From an uncultured Sphingomonas sp. (GTDB lineage Bacteria > Pseudomonadota > Alphaproteobacteria > Sphingomonadales > Sphingomonadaceae), in assembly GCF_937859915.1 (NCBI RefSeq), contig NZ_CALMAW010000118.1, positions 87,677-151,676 of the forward strand: a stretch of 64,000 bases of DNA, written 5' to 3'. Below are positions 51,718 through 61,359 of this stretch, piece after piece. Below the pieces are notes generated by a model. The model ran no database searches. It saw only the letters and a program-made list of their open reading frames with translations, and was not told the DNA's origin. The stretch's first letter is position 1. Each line of letters starts with the position of its first letter. Both the position numbers and the translations under genes were made by a program.

Positions 51718-54543
51718 ATGCTCAAGACCAATCTATTCAGCTCCGCCCGCGCGCCGCTGCTGCTCACCTGTTCGGTGTCCGCGCTGCTCGCGACGCTGGC
51801 GTCGACGGCTGCCCAGGCGCAGACGACGACCCCGCCCGCCCGAACCACCAGCGGCGGCAATTCGGTAGCGAGCGGTGATCAGGGCCAGGCCGACACCCAG
51901 GCCACCGATGCCGCCCCGTCGATCGTCGTCACCGGCGTGCGCGCCAGCCTCCAGTCCGCCGAGAATATCAAGCGCAACTCGCCGCAGATCGTCGACTCGA
52001 TCGTCGCGGAAGACATCGGCAAGCTGCCCGATCGCAACGTCGCCGAGGCGCTGCAGCGCATCCCCGGAATCCAAGTCAACCAGAGCTATGGCGAGGGCAC
52101 CTCGGTCGCGATCCGCGGCCTGACCCAGACCCGCACCGAGCTCAACGGCCGCGACATCTTCACCGCCGGCGACGCCTCGGGCGACGGCACCAACGTCCCC
52201 GGCACGCTCAGCCTCGGCGACATCCCCTCGGAGCTGCTTGCCGGCATCGACGTCTACAAGAATCCGTCGGCCGACCTGATCGAGGATCAGCTCAGCGGCA
52301 CGATCGACCTGCGCACGCGCAAGCCGTTCGACTTCAACGGTTTCAAGATCGCCGCGACAGCCAGCAACACCTATTCGGATCTCGTCAAGACGAGCAAGCC
52401 CTCGGCCTCGGTGCTGATCAGCGACCGCTGGGATACCGGCATCGGCGAGATCGGCATCCTGGTCGACGTGGCCTATCAGCGCAGCGCGTTCCGCGAGGAC
52501 ACGATCTCGACCGAGCCTTTCTATCCGCTCGATCCCACCAACGCGACGGATGCGGCGACGCTCGCCGCGCTCGGCCGTACCGGACAGACGACGTCGCTGC
52601 CACACGGCGCGGGCATCGGCGAGGTGTACGGCGATCGCCGGCGCTTCGGTACCGACGTCGCGCTGCAGTGGAAGCCGACCGACACGCTCGAATTCACCGG
52701 AGAGGTGTTCCGGTCGGACTATAAGTTCCGCTTCGACGACTTCAGCCTCTTCTCCTACACCGGCGGCAATTCGATCACGCCGCAGCCCGGTGCGCCGTTC
52801 AGCTTCGCCAGCAATGGCGACTTCGTCAGCGGGACGTTCCAGAACGTTCCGATCGGCGCCAATACCAGCCTCGAGACGCGCCACTCGGTCACCACCGACT
52901 ATTCGCTGCATTCGAGCTGGAAGCCGACGTCGCAGTTCACGCTGACCGGCGACCTGCAATATGTCGCGGCGAACACGCACGATCTGCGCTCGATCGTCGG
53001 CCTCGGCAGCGCGAGCTCGACGCTGAGCCAAGACCTGTCGGGCAGCACGCCGTCGATCGGCATCACCACCCCGCTTGGGCTCACCAATCCGGCGACCTAT
53101 GCCTATAATGCGGTGGCCGCGCCCTTCTATCTCGACGATCTCAACAAGTCGAAGGCAACCGACAAGGCGTTCCGCCTCGACGCGCAGTACAAGTTCGACG
53201 ACGGCTTCCTGCAGTCGCTCAAGGCGGGCTTCCGCTTTGCCGACCGCAAGAACCAGACTGAGGATACCGGCTACCGCTACACCGGCCTCTCGACGACCCC
53301 GACCGACCTGCAATATACCAGCCTCAGCGACTTCTACCGTGGTCAGGCGAACCTGTTCGGCAATTCGCTGTTCTTCAACCGCGATACCATCCTGAACTAT
53401 GACGAGACGCGCTCGGAGCTCGGCATCACCACGACGCCGAGCTATGTCCCGAGCGACACCAGCCGCGAAAGCCTCAAGACCTATGCGGGCTACGTCGCCG
53501 CCTATTTCAAGGCGGACTCGCTGCCGGTGCCGATCGACGGCAATGTCGGTCTGCGCGTGGTCGGCTCGCAGCAGAGCGCGAGCGGCTACGAGCAGATCAC
53601 CCCGCTCGTCACGGATCCCGTCACCGGCACGCAGTCGTCCGGGGCCGCGGTATTCGACGAGACCACGGTCAAGCAGAAATATACCGACGTCCTGCCGAGC
53701 GCCAACCTGCGCGGGCATCTGACCGACAATCTGCAGCTCCGTCTCGCGGCCTCGAAGAACATCTCGCGGCCGTCGCTCGACCAGATCAACCCCGGCGTGA
53801 GCTATGTCGAGCCGGGCGCGGCGCAGCTCAACCAGGAGCATGACACCAGCGGCGGCAATCCCAATCTCAAGCCGATGGTGTCGTGGAACTTCGACGTCTC
53901 GCTGGAATGGTATTTCTCGCACACCGGCTCACTGACCGCGGCGGGCTTCTACAAGAACATCAAGGACTACATCCAGACCGGCATCAATCAGCGTCAGATC
54001 TCGTTCAACGACGGTACTGCGCCGGTGACCTACTATACGACGACCTACGACAACGTCGCGACCGCCAAGGTGAAGGGTTTCGAACTCGCCTATCAGCAGT
54101 TCTACGACTTCCTGCCGGGGCCGCTCAGCGGGCTCGGGATGCAGGCCAACTTCACCTATGTCGACTCGAGCGCGCCGGGGCCGGCGACGCAGGGCGGCGT
54201 GGTCACCACGGTGCCGCTCGAGCAGCTGTCGAAGTACAGCTACAATCTCGTCGGCATCTACGAGAAGGGCAAGATCTCGGCGCGCGTCGCCTATAACTGG
54301 CGCAGCAAATATGTCGTGACCACGCAGGGCAACGGCACCGGCGACCGGCCGATCTTCGACAAGGCCTATGGCGAGCTCGACGCGTCGATCACGCTCAACG
54401 TGACGCCGCACTTCTCGCTGACGCTGGAAGGCGCCAACCTCAACGACGCGATCCATTCCACCTACTTCGGCACCGTCACCGAGCCTCGCGACGTCGTCAT
54501 GGACGATCGCCGGATCACTGGCGTCGCCAAGGTGAGCTTCTAA
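51718..54543 (+). CDS. TonB-dependent receptor, TIGR01782 (Caulobacter/sphingomonad) type
   Basis: The 941-residue outer-membrane receptor has a signal peptide (about 1-35), a TonB-box-like SIVVTGVRASL, the plug domain (VAEDIGKLPDRNVAEALQRI) and a beta-barrel ending in Phe (VAKVSF). The plug motif is that of TIGR01782 receptors, which often import glycans. GAGGGG lies 7 nt before the ATG; upstream frame extension is unlikely. With the fucose genes downstream it probably takes up a fucosylated oligosaccharide. Confidence 0.92.
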   Translation: MLKTNLFSSARAPLLLTCSVSALLATLASTAAQAQTTTPPARTTSGGNSVASGDQGQADTQATDAAPSIVVTGVRASLQSAENIKRNSPQIVDSIVAEDIGKLPDRNVAEALQRIPGIQVNQSYGEGTSVAIRGLTQTRTELNGRDIFTAGDASGDGTNVPGTLSLGDIPSELLAGIDVYKNPSADLIEDQLSGTIDLRTRKPFDFNGFKIAATASNTYSDLVKTSKPSASVLISDRWDTGIGEIGILVDVAYQRSAFREDTISTEPFYPLDPTNATDAATLAALGRTGQTTSLPHGAGIGEVYGDRRRFGTDVALQWKPTDTLEFTGEVFRSDYKFRFDDFSLFSYTGGNSITPQPGAPFSFASNGDFVSGTFQNVPIGANTSLETRHSVTTDYSLHSSWKPTSQFTLTGDLQYVAANTHDLRSIVGLGSASSTLSQDLSGSTPSIGITTPLGLTNPATYAYNAVAAPFYLDDLNKSKATDKAFRLDAQYKFDDGFLQSLKAGFRFADRKNQTEDTGYRYTGLSTTPTDLQYTSLSDFYRGQANLFGNSLFFNRDTILNYDETRSELGITTTPSYVPSDTSRESLKTYAGYVAAYFKADSLPVPIDGNVGLRVVGSQQSASGYEQITPLVTDPVTGTQSSGAAVFDETTVKQKYTDVLPSANLRGHLTDNLQLRLAASKNISRPSLDQINPGVSYVEPGAAQLNQEHDTSGGNPNLKPMVSWNFDVSLEWYFSHTGSLTAAGFYKNIKDYIQTGINQRQISFNDGTAPVTYYTTTYDNVATAKVKGFELAYQQFYDFLPGPLSGLGMQANFTYVDSSAPGPATQGGVVTTVPLEQLSKYSYNLVGIYEKGKISARVAYNWRSKYVVTTQGNGTGDRPIFDKAYGELDASITLNVTPHFSLTLEGANLNDAIHSTYFGTVTEPRDVVMDDRRITGVAKVSF

Positions 54544-54597
54544 AGGGATGGAATGTCGTTCGAGCGCACCCCATCGCTGATCCCTCTCTCCCCCCTG

Positions 54598-54630
54598 TGG
54601 CCGGAGCCTTCGCGCTCCGGCCAGCTTTTC
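54598..54630 (+). terminator. terminator/attenuator between the receptor and permease genes
   Basis: TGGCCGGAGC (54598-54607) pairs perfectly with GCTCCGGCCA (54614-54623) around a CTTCGC loop and is followed by GCTTTTC. It lies about 55 bp after the receptor stop and 40 bp before the permease ATG, so it may set lower expression of the cytoplasmic genes. Confidence 0.8.
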
Positions 54631-54671
54631 CGCCGGGCAACCCGCGGGACGGCCTACCATATGAGGGCGAA

Positions 54672-55916
54672 ATGAGCAGCGTGGCCGGCGATCGGACGGA
54701 CATGGTCGGCGCGAGCCGGGCGGTTACCATCCTGGTGACCGGCCTGTTTTTCCTGTGGGGCGTGGCCAACAATCTCAACGACGTGCTGATCGGGCATTTG
54801 CGGTCGCTGTTCAGCCTTGGTGACTTGCAGTCCGGGCTCGTCCAGTCGGCTTTCTATCTCGGCTATTTCTGCTTCGCGATCCCTGCCTCGCTGGTGATGC
54901 GGCGGTTCGGCTATCGCAGCGCGGTGCTGAGCGGGCTGCTGCTGTTCGGCGCCGGCGCGCTGCTATTCTGGCCGGCCTCGCTGATGCTCAGCTACGGCTT
55001 CTTCCTGGTCGCACTGTTCGTGATCGCAAGCGGTCTCGCTTTTCTCGAGACCGCGGCCAATCCGATGATCGCCGCGCTCGGTGCCCCCGAGACCGCCGAG
55101 CGCCGACTGACCTTCGCGCAGGCGTTCAATCCGCTAGGCTCGATCGCCGGCGTCGGGCTCGGGCTGATGCTGATCCTGTCGGATACCGCCCGCAGCACCG
55201 GCGAGCAGGCCGCCGCGGTCCGTCTGCCCTATCTGGTGATCGCGGCGACCGTGCTGGGCTGGGCGGTGCTGATCTTCGTCACCCGCTTTCCGGCGGTGGC
55301 GACCCGCGGCACCGCGACCGACGAGCGCATTCCCGGCGCCTATCGCGCGCTGCTTCGGCGCCCGCGCTATCTTGCCGGGGTCGCCGCGCAATTTTTCTAT
55401 ATCGGCGCGCAGGTCGGGGTGTGGAGCTTCCTGATCCGCTACACGACCGCGGCATTGCCCGGCATCGGGGTGCGCCACGCCGCCTGGCTGCTCACCGGGT
55501 CGCTTGTGCTGTTCATGGCGGGGCGTTTCGTCGGCGCGGCGCTGATGGCGCGAATCCCGGGGGCGCGGCTGATGCTGAGCTTCGCGCTCGCCGACATGCT
55601 GCTCTGCCTGCTCGCGGTCGCGGTCGGCGGACGGGTCGGCGTCGCGGCGCTGGTCGTGTCGAGCGCCTTCATGTCGATCATGTATCCGACAATCTTCGTG
55701 CTCGCGCTGCGCGGCCTCGGTCCGCTGACCAAGCCGGGCGCGTCGCTGCTCGTGATGGCGATCATCGGCGGCGCGATCCTCACCGCACTGATGGGCCTGA
55801 TCTCCGACATGAGTGGGACGATCCGCGCCGCGATGCTGGTCCCCGCCGGCTGCTTTCTCGTCGTCGCGCTGTTCGCGCGCAGCCAGCTCCGCGGCGCAAC
55901 GGAGATTGTCGCATGA
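54672..55916 (+). CDS. fucP: L-fucose:H+ symporter-type MFS permease
   Basis: The 414-residue protein has twelve hydrophobic helices and the FucP motifs: FFLWGVANNLNDVLIGH near the N-terminus, FLETAANPMIAALG and FAQAFNPLGSIAGVGLG. It should import L-fucose or a related sugar with protons. GAGG lies 5 nt before the ATG. Its TGA overlaps the next ATG by 4 nt, starting a chain of overlapping catabolic genes. Confidence 0.9.
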   Translation: MSSVAGDRTDMVGASRAVTILVTGLFFLWGVANNLNDVLIGHLRSLFSLGDLQSGLVQSAFYLGYFCFAIPASLVMRRFGYRSAVLSGLLLFGAGALLFWPASLMLSYGFFLVALFVIASGLAFLETAANPMIAALGAPETAERRLTFAQAFNPLGSIAGVGLGLMLILSDTARSTGEQAAAVRLPYLVIAATVLGWAVLIFVTRFPAVATRGTATDERIPGAYRALLRRPRYLAGVAAQFFYIGAQVGVWSFLIRYTTAALPGIGVRHAAWLLTGSLVLFMAGRFVGAALMARIPGARLMLSFALADMLLCLLAVAVGGRVGVAALVVSSAFMSIMYPTIFVLALRGLGPLTKPGASLLVMAIIGGAILTALMGLISDMSGTIRAAMLVPAGCFLVVALFARSQLRGATEIVA

Positions 55917-56719
55917 TCGACGCGCACGTTCATCTCTGGCAACTCGACGCGCATGATTGCCGCTGGCCGACGGCGGCCGACGGCGTGCTGTACCGCGACG
56001 TCCTGCTCGACGAACTGGTCGCCACGCTCGACGACGCCGGCGTCGGGCGCGCGATGCTGGTGCAGAGCCAGGAAAGCGCGCGCGATACCGCCTGGCTGCT
56101 CGCCATCGCGGCCACCACCGACCGGATCGCCGGCGTGATCGGCTGGGCCGACCTGCGCGATCATGATGCGGTGCTCGAATGCGCGCACGACGCGCGCCTC
56201 AAGGGTCTCCGGCCGATGGTGCAGGACTGCGCCGCCGACTGGTTCGACGCGCCGTCGATCGAAGCGGGGATCGCTGCGATGGTCGATCATCGGCTGGTGC
56301 TCGATGCGCTGATCCGGCCGATCCATCTGCCCGCTCTGTCGCGCTTGGCGGAACGTCATACCGATCTCGTCATCGTCATCGACCATGCCGCCAAGCCCGA
56401 GGACGGGCCTGACGGTTTTGCCCGCTGGCAGGCGGCGCTGGCGCCGCTGGCGCGCCACTGCAATGTCCACGTCAAGCTGTCGGGGCTGCTCAGCGAAATG
56501 GCGCGCGCGGCCGTCGCGCCGACCGTGAAGACGCTGCTCGACCTGTTCGGCGCGGAGCGTCTGCTCTGGGGTAGCGACTGGCCGGTGCTGACCGCGGTGA
56601 CGGGCTATGCCGACTGGCTCGATCTTGCCCGAACGCTGATCCCGCACGCCGACGAGGCAGCCGTTTTCGGCGGCAATGCGTGCCGGGTCTACGGCGTTGC
56701 GGAGACGGCACATGGTTGA
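55913..56719 (+). CDS. L-fuconolactonase-type amidohydrolase
   Basis: The 268-residue amidohydrolase-2 enzyme has IDAHVHLW at the start (metal His pair), later a LVIVIDHAAKPE block and LLWGSDWPVLTAV with the final Asp. In characterised fucose pathways a homologue opens L-fucono-1,5-lactone. ATGA overlap with the permease and an 8-nt overlap with the fucose dehydrogenase gene fix its operon role. Confidence 0.87.
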   Translation: MIDAHVHLWQLDAHDCRWPTAADGVLYRDVLLDELVATLDDAGVGRAMLVQSQESARDTAWLLAIAATTDRIAGVIGWADLRDHDAVLECAHDARLKGLRPMVQDCAADWFDAPSIEAGIAAMVDHRLVLDALIRPIHLPALSRLAERHTDLVIVIDHAAKPEDGPDGFARWQAALAPLARHCNVHVKLSGLLSEMARAAVAPTVKTLLDLFGAERLLWGSDWPVLTAVTGYADWLDLARTLIPHADEAAVFGGNACRVYGVAETAHG

Positions 56720-57665
56720 GCTGCCGCCGCTCGGCATGGGCACCGCCGCGATCGGCAATCTCTACCGCGCGATCAGCGACGCGGATGCCGAGGCGACCGT
56801 GCACGCCGCGCTCGATGCCGGGATCCGCTATTTCGACACCGCGCCGCATTACGGCTTCGGGCTTGCCGAGACGCGGCTGGGGCGGGCGCTCGACGGGTGT
56901 CGCGATGTCCGCATCTCGACCAAGGTCGGCCGGCTGCTGGTGCCGACCGAGGACCGCGCGCGCGAACGCCACGCCTTCGTCGATGCGCTGCCCTATGAAC
57001 CCGTCTTCGACTATTCGCGCGACGGCGTGCTGCGGTCCTTCGAGGCGAGCCTGTCGCGGGTGCGGCGCGACCATGTCGACCTGCTGTTCGCGCACGATAT
57101 CGGCCGGCTCACGCATGGCGACCGCCACGACACCATGCTGCGCAGCTTTCTCGACGACGGCTATCCCGCGATGCGCCGGCTCCGCGACGACGGCGCGGCC
57201 GGCGCGATCGGTATCGGCGTCAACGAGATCGCGATCTGCCTCGAACTCCTCGATCGCATCGATCTCGACGTGATCCTGCTTGCCGGGCGCTACACGCTGC
57301 TCGATCGCAGCGCGGCGGACGAGCTGCTGCCGGTCTGCGCGGCAAAGGGAGTCAAGCTCGTCATCGGCGGCCCCTATAATAGCGGCATCCTCGCGCAGCC
57401 GCTGGACCGGGCCGGCGAGCGCAAGTTCGACTATGCGCCGGCGTCGGCCGACATGCTCGCGCGGACCCGCGCGCTCGACGCCGAGTGCGCGCGCTTCGGC
57501 GTGTCGTTGCCTGTGGCGGCGCTGCAATTTCCCGTCCGTCATCCTGCCGTCGTCAGCGTGATCCCGGGCATGGCGAGCCCAAGCGAGGTCACCGAGAATG
57601 TCGCGCGCTTCGCAGCGCCGGTGCCGGACGCGCTGTGGACCGCACTTGAGAGCGTACCGACATGA
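56712..57665 (+). CDS. aldo/keto reductase-type L-fucose dehydrogenase
   Basis: The 317-residue enzyme has LGMGTAAIGNLYR, YFDTAPHYGFGLAETRLG (Asp, Tyr), ISTKVGRLL (Lys) and LLFAHDIGRLTHGD (His), as in D-threo-aldose 1-dehydrogenase/pyridoxal 4-dehydrogenase AKRs. It would oxidise L-fucose to fuconolactone with NAD(P)+. The ATG overlaps the lactonase end and its stop overlaps the UxaA small-subunit gene. Confidence 0.87.
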   Translation: MVELPPLGMGTAAIGNLYRAISDADAEATVHAALDAGIRYFDTAPHYGFGLAETRLGRALDGCRDVRISTKVGRLLVPTEDRARERHAFVDALPYEPVFDYSRDGVLRSFEASLSRVRRDHVDLLFAHDIGRLTHGDRHDTMLRSFLDDGYPAMRRLRDDGAAGAIGIGVNEIAICLELLDRIDLDVILLAGRYTLLDRSAADELLPVCAAKGVKLVIGGPYNSGILAQPLDRAGERKFDYAPASADMLARTRALDAECARFGVSLPVAALQFPVRHPAVVSVIPGMASPSEVTENVARFAAPVPDALWTALESVPT

Positions 57666-57967
57666 CCTCTGCCAGCCAGCTCATCCTGTTGCACGAGGAC
57701 GACAATGTCTTCGTCGTCGTCGCGCCGATCGAGATCGGCGACATCCTCACGATCGGTGGCGGCACGCTGCCGGCGCGCGAGGGCATCACCGTCGGGCACA
57801 AGATCGCCCGCCGGCCGCTCGATCCCGGCGAGAAGGTCATCAAATATGGCGCGCCGATCGGATCGATGACGGCGCATGCCGACACCGGGGACTGGATCCA
57901 CATGCACAATATGAAGAGCGACTATATCGCGGCGCATTCGCGCGTCGCCGGCAGCGACGTCGCATGA
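57662..57967 (+). CDS. UxaA-type dehydratase, small (SAF-domain) subunit
   Basis: The 101-residue protein corresponds to the N-terminal SAF domain of altronate dehydratase UxaA, with LPAREGITVGHKIARRPL, KVIKYGAPIG and DWIHMHNM. It overlaps both neighbours by 4 nt. Together with the next gene it makes a two-polypeptide UxaA-type enzyme, here probably an L-fuconate dehydratase; a split pair (Cj0482/Cj0483) is also present in the C. jejuni fucose cluster. Confidence 0.87.
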   Translation: MTSASQLILLHEDDNVFVVVAPIEIGDILTIGGGTLPAREGITVGHKIARRPLDPGEKVIKYGAPIGSMTAHADTGDWIHMHNMKSDYIAAHSRVAGSDVA

Positions 57968-59175
57968 TCTCGGGCTATCTGCGCCAGGATGGCCGCAAGG
58001 GCATCCGCAACGTCACCGTCGTCGCCTATCTGGTCGAATGCGCGCATCATGTCGCGCGCCGGATCGTCGACAAGATCGACGATCCCGATGTGCATCTGAT
58101 CGGCTTCCCGGGCTGCTATCCCAATGCCTATGCCAAGCGGGTGATGGAGGCGATCGCGACCCACCCCAATGTCGGCGGCGTCGTGCTGGTGTCGCTGGGC
58201 TGCGAGAGCTTCGATCGGGCGGGGCTGGCCGAGACGGTGCGCGCCAGCGGCCGCCCGGTCGAGCTGCTGGTGATTCAGGAGGTCGGCGGCACCGCGGCGA
58301 CGATCGCCGGCGGCCTCGCTGCGGTCGAGCGGGTGCGCGCGGTCGCCGCCGATGCGCCCCGCGCCGCGATGGCGCTCGACGAACTGGTCATCGCGACGAT
58401 CTGCGGCGGATCGGACGGGACCAGCGGGATCACCGCCAACCCCGCGGTCGGCCGCGCCTTCGACCGCTTCGTCGCGGCGGGTGCGACCTGCATCTTCGAG
58501 GAGACCGGCGAACTGGTCGGTTGCGAGACGATCATGGCGGACCGCGCGGTCACCCCGGCGCTCGGCGCCGAGATCGAGGCCTGCGTCAAGAAGGCGGAGG
58601 CCTATTACACGATCATGGGCTTCGGCAGCTTCGCGCCCGGCAATGCCGAGGGCGGGCTGACCACGCAGGAAGAGAAGTCGATGGGCGCCTATTCCAAGTC
58701 GGGCTCGTCGCCGATCAGCGGGATCATCAAGCCCGGCGACGTGCCGCCGGCGGGCGGGCTGTATCTGCTCGACGTCGTCCCCGACGGCGAGCCCCGCTTC
58801 GGCTTCCCCAACATCTCGGACAATGCCGAGATCGTCGAACTGATCGCCTGCGGCGCGCATCTGACGCTGTTCACGACCGGACGCGGCTCGGTGGTCGGCT
58901 CGGCGGTGTCGCCGGTGATCAAGATCTGCGCCAACCCCGAGACCGCGCGGCGGCTCGCCGCCGACATGGACATCAATGCCGGTCGCATCCTCGACAATGA
59001 AACGACGCTGAGCGCGGTCGGAGACGAGATCTACGATCGCGTGATCGCGGTGGCATCGGGCGAACGCAGCGTGTCCGAGGAGCTCGGCCACCGCGAATTC
59101 ATCCTTACCTACAAGGCCTTCGAGCCGATCGGACCCGCCTGCCTGCCGGCACGCGCAACAGGAGCAAGATCATGA
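57964..59175 (+). CDS. UxaA-type dehydratase, large subunit (probable fuconate dehydratase)
   Basis: The 403-residue protein matches the UxaA C-terminal part: GYLRQDGRKGIRN near the start, VSLGCESFD, ICGGSDGTSGITANPAVG, EETGELVGCE, and FTTGRGSVVGSAVSPVIKIC with conserved Cys residues. It would dehydrate L-fuconate to 2-keto-3-deoxy-L-fuconate. The substrate is inferred from the operon, as altronate or other aldonates are usual for the family. Starts within an ATGA overlap. Confidence 0.87.
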   Translation: MISGYLRQDGRKGIRNVTVVAYLVECAHHVARRIVDKIDDPDVHLIGFPGCYPNAYAKRVMEAIATHPNVGGVVLVSLGCESFDRAGLAETVRASGRPVELLVIQEVGGTAATIAGGLAAVERVRAVAADAPRAAMALDELVIATICGGSDGTSGITANPAVGRAFDRFVAAGATCIFEETGELVGCETIMADRAVTPALGAEIEACVKKAEAYYTIMGFGSFAPGNAEGGLTTQEEKSMGAYSKSGSSPISGIIKPGDVPPAGGLYLLDVVPDGEPRFGFPNISDNAEIVELIACGAHLTLFTTGRGSVVGSAVSPVIKICANPETARRLAADMDINAGRILDNETTLSAVGDEIYDRVIAVASGERSVSEELGHREFILTYKAFEPIGPACLPARATGARS

Positions 59176-59903
59176 GCGGACGGCTCGCCGGCAAGACGGC
59201 ATTGGTGACGGCGGCGGGGCAGGGCATCGGCCGCGCCTCGGCCGACCTGTTCGTCAAGGAGGGCGCGCGCGTGATCGCGACCGATCTGCATGCCGATCTG
59301 CTCGACGGGCTCGACGGCTGCGAGCGGCGCGCGCTCGACGTCACCGACGCGGCGGCGATCGCCGCGCTCGCCGCCGAACTCGGCGCGATCGACATTCTCC
59401 ACAATGTCGCGGGGTTCGTCCATGCCGGCACGATCCTCGACTGCGACGAGGATGCCTGGCGCTTCTCGATCGATCTCAACATGACCGCGATGTACCGCAC
59501 GATCCGCGCCTTCCTGCCGGCGATGCTCGCGGCGGGCGGTGGGTCGATCGTCAACATCTCGTCGATCGCGAGCTCGGTGAAGGGCATCCCCAACCGCTTC
59601 GCTTATGGCACCACCAAGGCGGGCGTGATCGGGCTGACCAAGGCGGTCGCCGCCGATTTCGTCGCGCGGGGCATCCGCTGCAACGCGATCTGCCCGGGGA
59701 CGGTCGAATCGCCCTCGCTGCAGCAGCGTTTGCGCGATACCGGCGACTATGAAGAGGCGTACCGGCAGTTCAACGCGCGCCAGCCGATGGGCCGGCTGGG
59801 CCGCCCCGACGAGATCGCCAATCTCGCCCTCTACCTCGCCAGCGACGAATCCGCCTTCACCACCGGCGCGGTCCATGTGATCGACGGCGGCTGGATCAAC
59901 TGA
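59172..59903 (+). CDS. SDR, probable 2-keto-3-deoxy-L-fuconate dehydrogenase
   Basis: The 243-residue classical SDR has TAAGQGIGRASA (nucleotide binding), NVAG, the catalytic Ser in ISSIAS and YGTTK (YxxxK). It resembles the DHRS6-like branch that includes 2-keto-3-deoxy-L-fuconate 4-dehydrogenase of Xanthomonas. It would make 2,4-diketo-3-deoxy-L-fuconate with NAD+. No hydrolase for that product and no aldolase is seen in the window. Confidence 0.88.
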   Translation: MSGRLAGKTALVTAAGQGIGRASADLFVKEGARVIATDLHADLLDGLDGCERRALDVTDAAAIAALAAELGAIDILHNVAGFVHAGTILDCDEDAWRFSIDLNMTAMYRTIRAFLPAMLAAGGGSIVNISSIASSVKGIPNRFAYGTTKAGVIGLTKAVAADFVARGIRCNAICPGTVESPSLQQRLRDTGDYEEAYRQFNARQPMGRLGRPDEIANLALYLASDESAFTTGAVHVIDGGWIN

Positions 59904-59956
59904 GGATGCGGCAATGAGGCTCGGACCGACCCGGCCGTGGCAAGGGAGTGACCGTC

Positions 59957-60328
59957 GTGGCTGAGACGCAGCGCCATGTTCTGCTGCTCGACATCGTCGA
60001 CGATGCCGAAGCGATCGCGCGCTACGAAGGATGGCACGCCGCGGGCGCGTTGCCGTCGGCGATCGGGCGCAGCATCCGTGCAGCGGGGATCATGGCGATG
60101 GAGATCTATCGCGCCGGCGACCGGCTGGTCATGCTGATGGAGACGGCGCCAAGCTTCGATCCCGCCGCCAAGGCCGCAGCGGATGCTGCCGATCCCGACG
60201 TGCAGGCGTGGGAGACGCTGATGGCAACCGTTCAGCGCCCGATCCCGGCGGCGGCGGCCGGCCAGAAATGGGTCGCCGCGACGCCGATTTTCTCGCTTGC
60301 CGAACAACCCGACCGGAGCATCGCGTGA
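59957..60328 (+). CDS. L-rhamnose/fucose mutarotase-family protein
   Basis: The protein of about 123 residues matches the RhaM/DUF718 family: EAIARYEGWHAAGALPSAIG, AMEIYRAGDRLVMLME and ETLMATVQRP. It interconverts anomers of 6-deoxy sugars so that the dehydrogenase gets the right form. A GTG at 59957 with AAGGGAG 8 nt upstream is preferred to the GTG at 59948. A related protein (Cj0488) is found in the C. jejuni fucose cluster. Confidence 0.82.
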   Translation: MAETQRHVLLLDIVDDAEAIARYEGWHAAGALPSAIGRSIRAAGIMAMEIYRAGDRLVMLMETAPSFDPAAKAAADAADPDVQAWETLMATVQRPIPAAAAGQKWVAATPIFSLAEQPDRSIA

Positions 60329-61302
60329 TGGATACCAGCCGTCGTCACCTTCTCGCCATGGCGGGCGCCGCCACGGCCGCGATCCCGCTGCTCAGCTGTG
60401 CGGATGCGGCGGTCGCCGACCAGGAGGTGCTCCGGCTGTGGCCGAAAGGACCGCCCGATCGCCTTGCCGCGCCGCTCGCCGAAAAGTTCGCGGACCAGTC
60501 GCACGATCCGGCGCATCCCGATCGTTTCGTGACCGGCGTCGCCGAGCCGCGCCTGATCATATTCCGGCCGGCGAGACCCAATGGCGCCGCGGTGCTGCTG
60601 ATGCCCGGCGGCGGTTATGGATTCCTGTCCTACGACAATGAGGGCGTGACGCAGGCACGCTGGCTCAACGCGATCGGCGTCACCGCCTTCGTGCTGCTCT
60701 ACCGTCTGCCGTCCGAAGGCTGGGCGGATCGCGCCGATGTGCCGCTCAAGGATGCGCAGCGCGCGATGCGGCTGATCCGCGCCAATGCCGGCCGTTATGC
60801 GATCGATACACGGCGGGTGTCGGTGATCGGCTTTTCCGCGGGCGGACATCTCGCCGGGTCGCTGGCGACGCGGCATGCCGAGCCGGTCTATGCGCCGGTC
60901 GATGCGGCGGACGCGCAGTCCGCGCGGCCCGATCTCGTCGGGCTTATCTATCCGGTGGTCAGCCTGTCGGCGCCGTTCACCCATGGTGGATCGCGCGACG
61001 CATTGCTCGGTGCGGACGCGCCCGAGGCCGAGCGGGCGCGCTATTCGGTCGAGCTGCGGGTCGACGCGCAGACGCCGCCTTGCTTCCTCGTCCATGCCGG
61101 GGACGACGGGCTGGTGCCGGTGATGAACAGCATCAGCCTCTATACGGCGCTGCAGACCAAGCAGCGGCCGGCGGAGCTGCACATTTTCGCCGAAGGCGGC
61201 CACGGCTTCGGCGTGCGACCAGGTCCCGACAAGCCGGCATCGGCCTGGCCGCGGCTGTTCCCGGCCTTTGCCGCCAGCCAGAACGCGCTGCCGCGCGTCT
61301 GA
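60328..61302 (+). CDS. Tat-exported alpha/beta-hydrolase (acetyl-esterase-like)
   Basis: The 324-residue protein has a twin-arginine signal (TSRRHLLAMAG), the oxyanion-loop GGGYGFLSYDNEG, the nucleophile Ser in GFSAGGHLAGS, the Asp region HAGDDGLVP and the His in EGGHGFGV. It would act in the periplasm, perhaps removing acetyl groups from an imported glycan. The ATG overlaps the mutarotase stop codon. Confidence 0.85.
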   Translation: MDTSRRHLLAMAGAATAAIPLLSCADAAVADQEVLRLWPKGPPDRLAAPLAEKFADQSHDPAHPDRFVTGVAEPRLIIFRPARPNGAAVLLMPGGGYGFLSYDNEGVTQARWLNAIGVTAFVLLYRLPSEGWADRADVPLKDAQRAMRLIRANAGRYAIDTRRVSVIGFSAGGHLAGSLATRHAEPVYAPVDAADAQSARPDLVGLIYPVVSLSAPFTHGGSRDALLGADAPEAERARYSVELRVDAQTPPCFLVHAGDDGLVPVMNSISLYTALQTKQRPAELHIFAEGGHGFGVRPGPDKPASAWPRLFPAFAASQNALPRV

Positions 61303-61359
61303 TGCGCCACCAGAACGCGACCATCGCAAGCGATGGCGACCAGTAGGAATGAGGACGCG

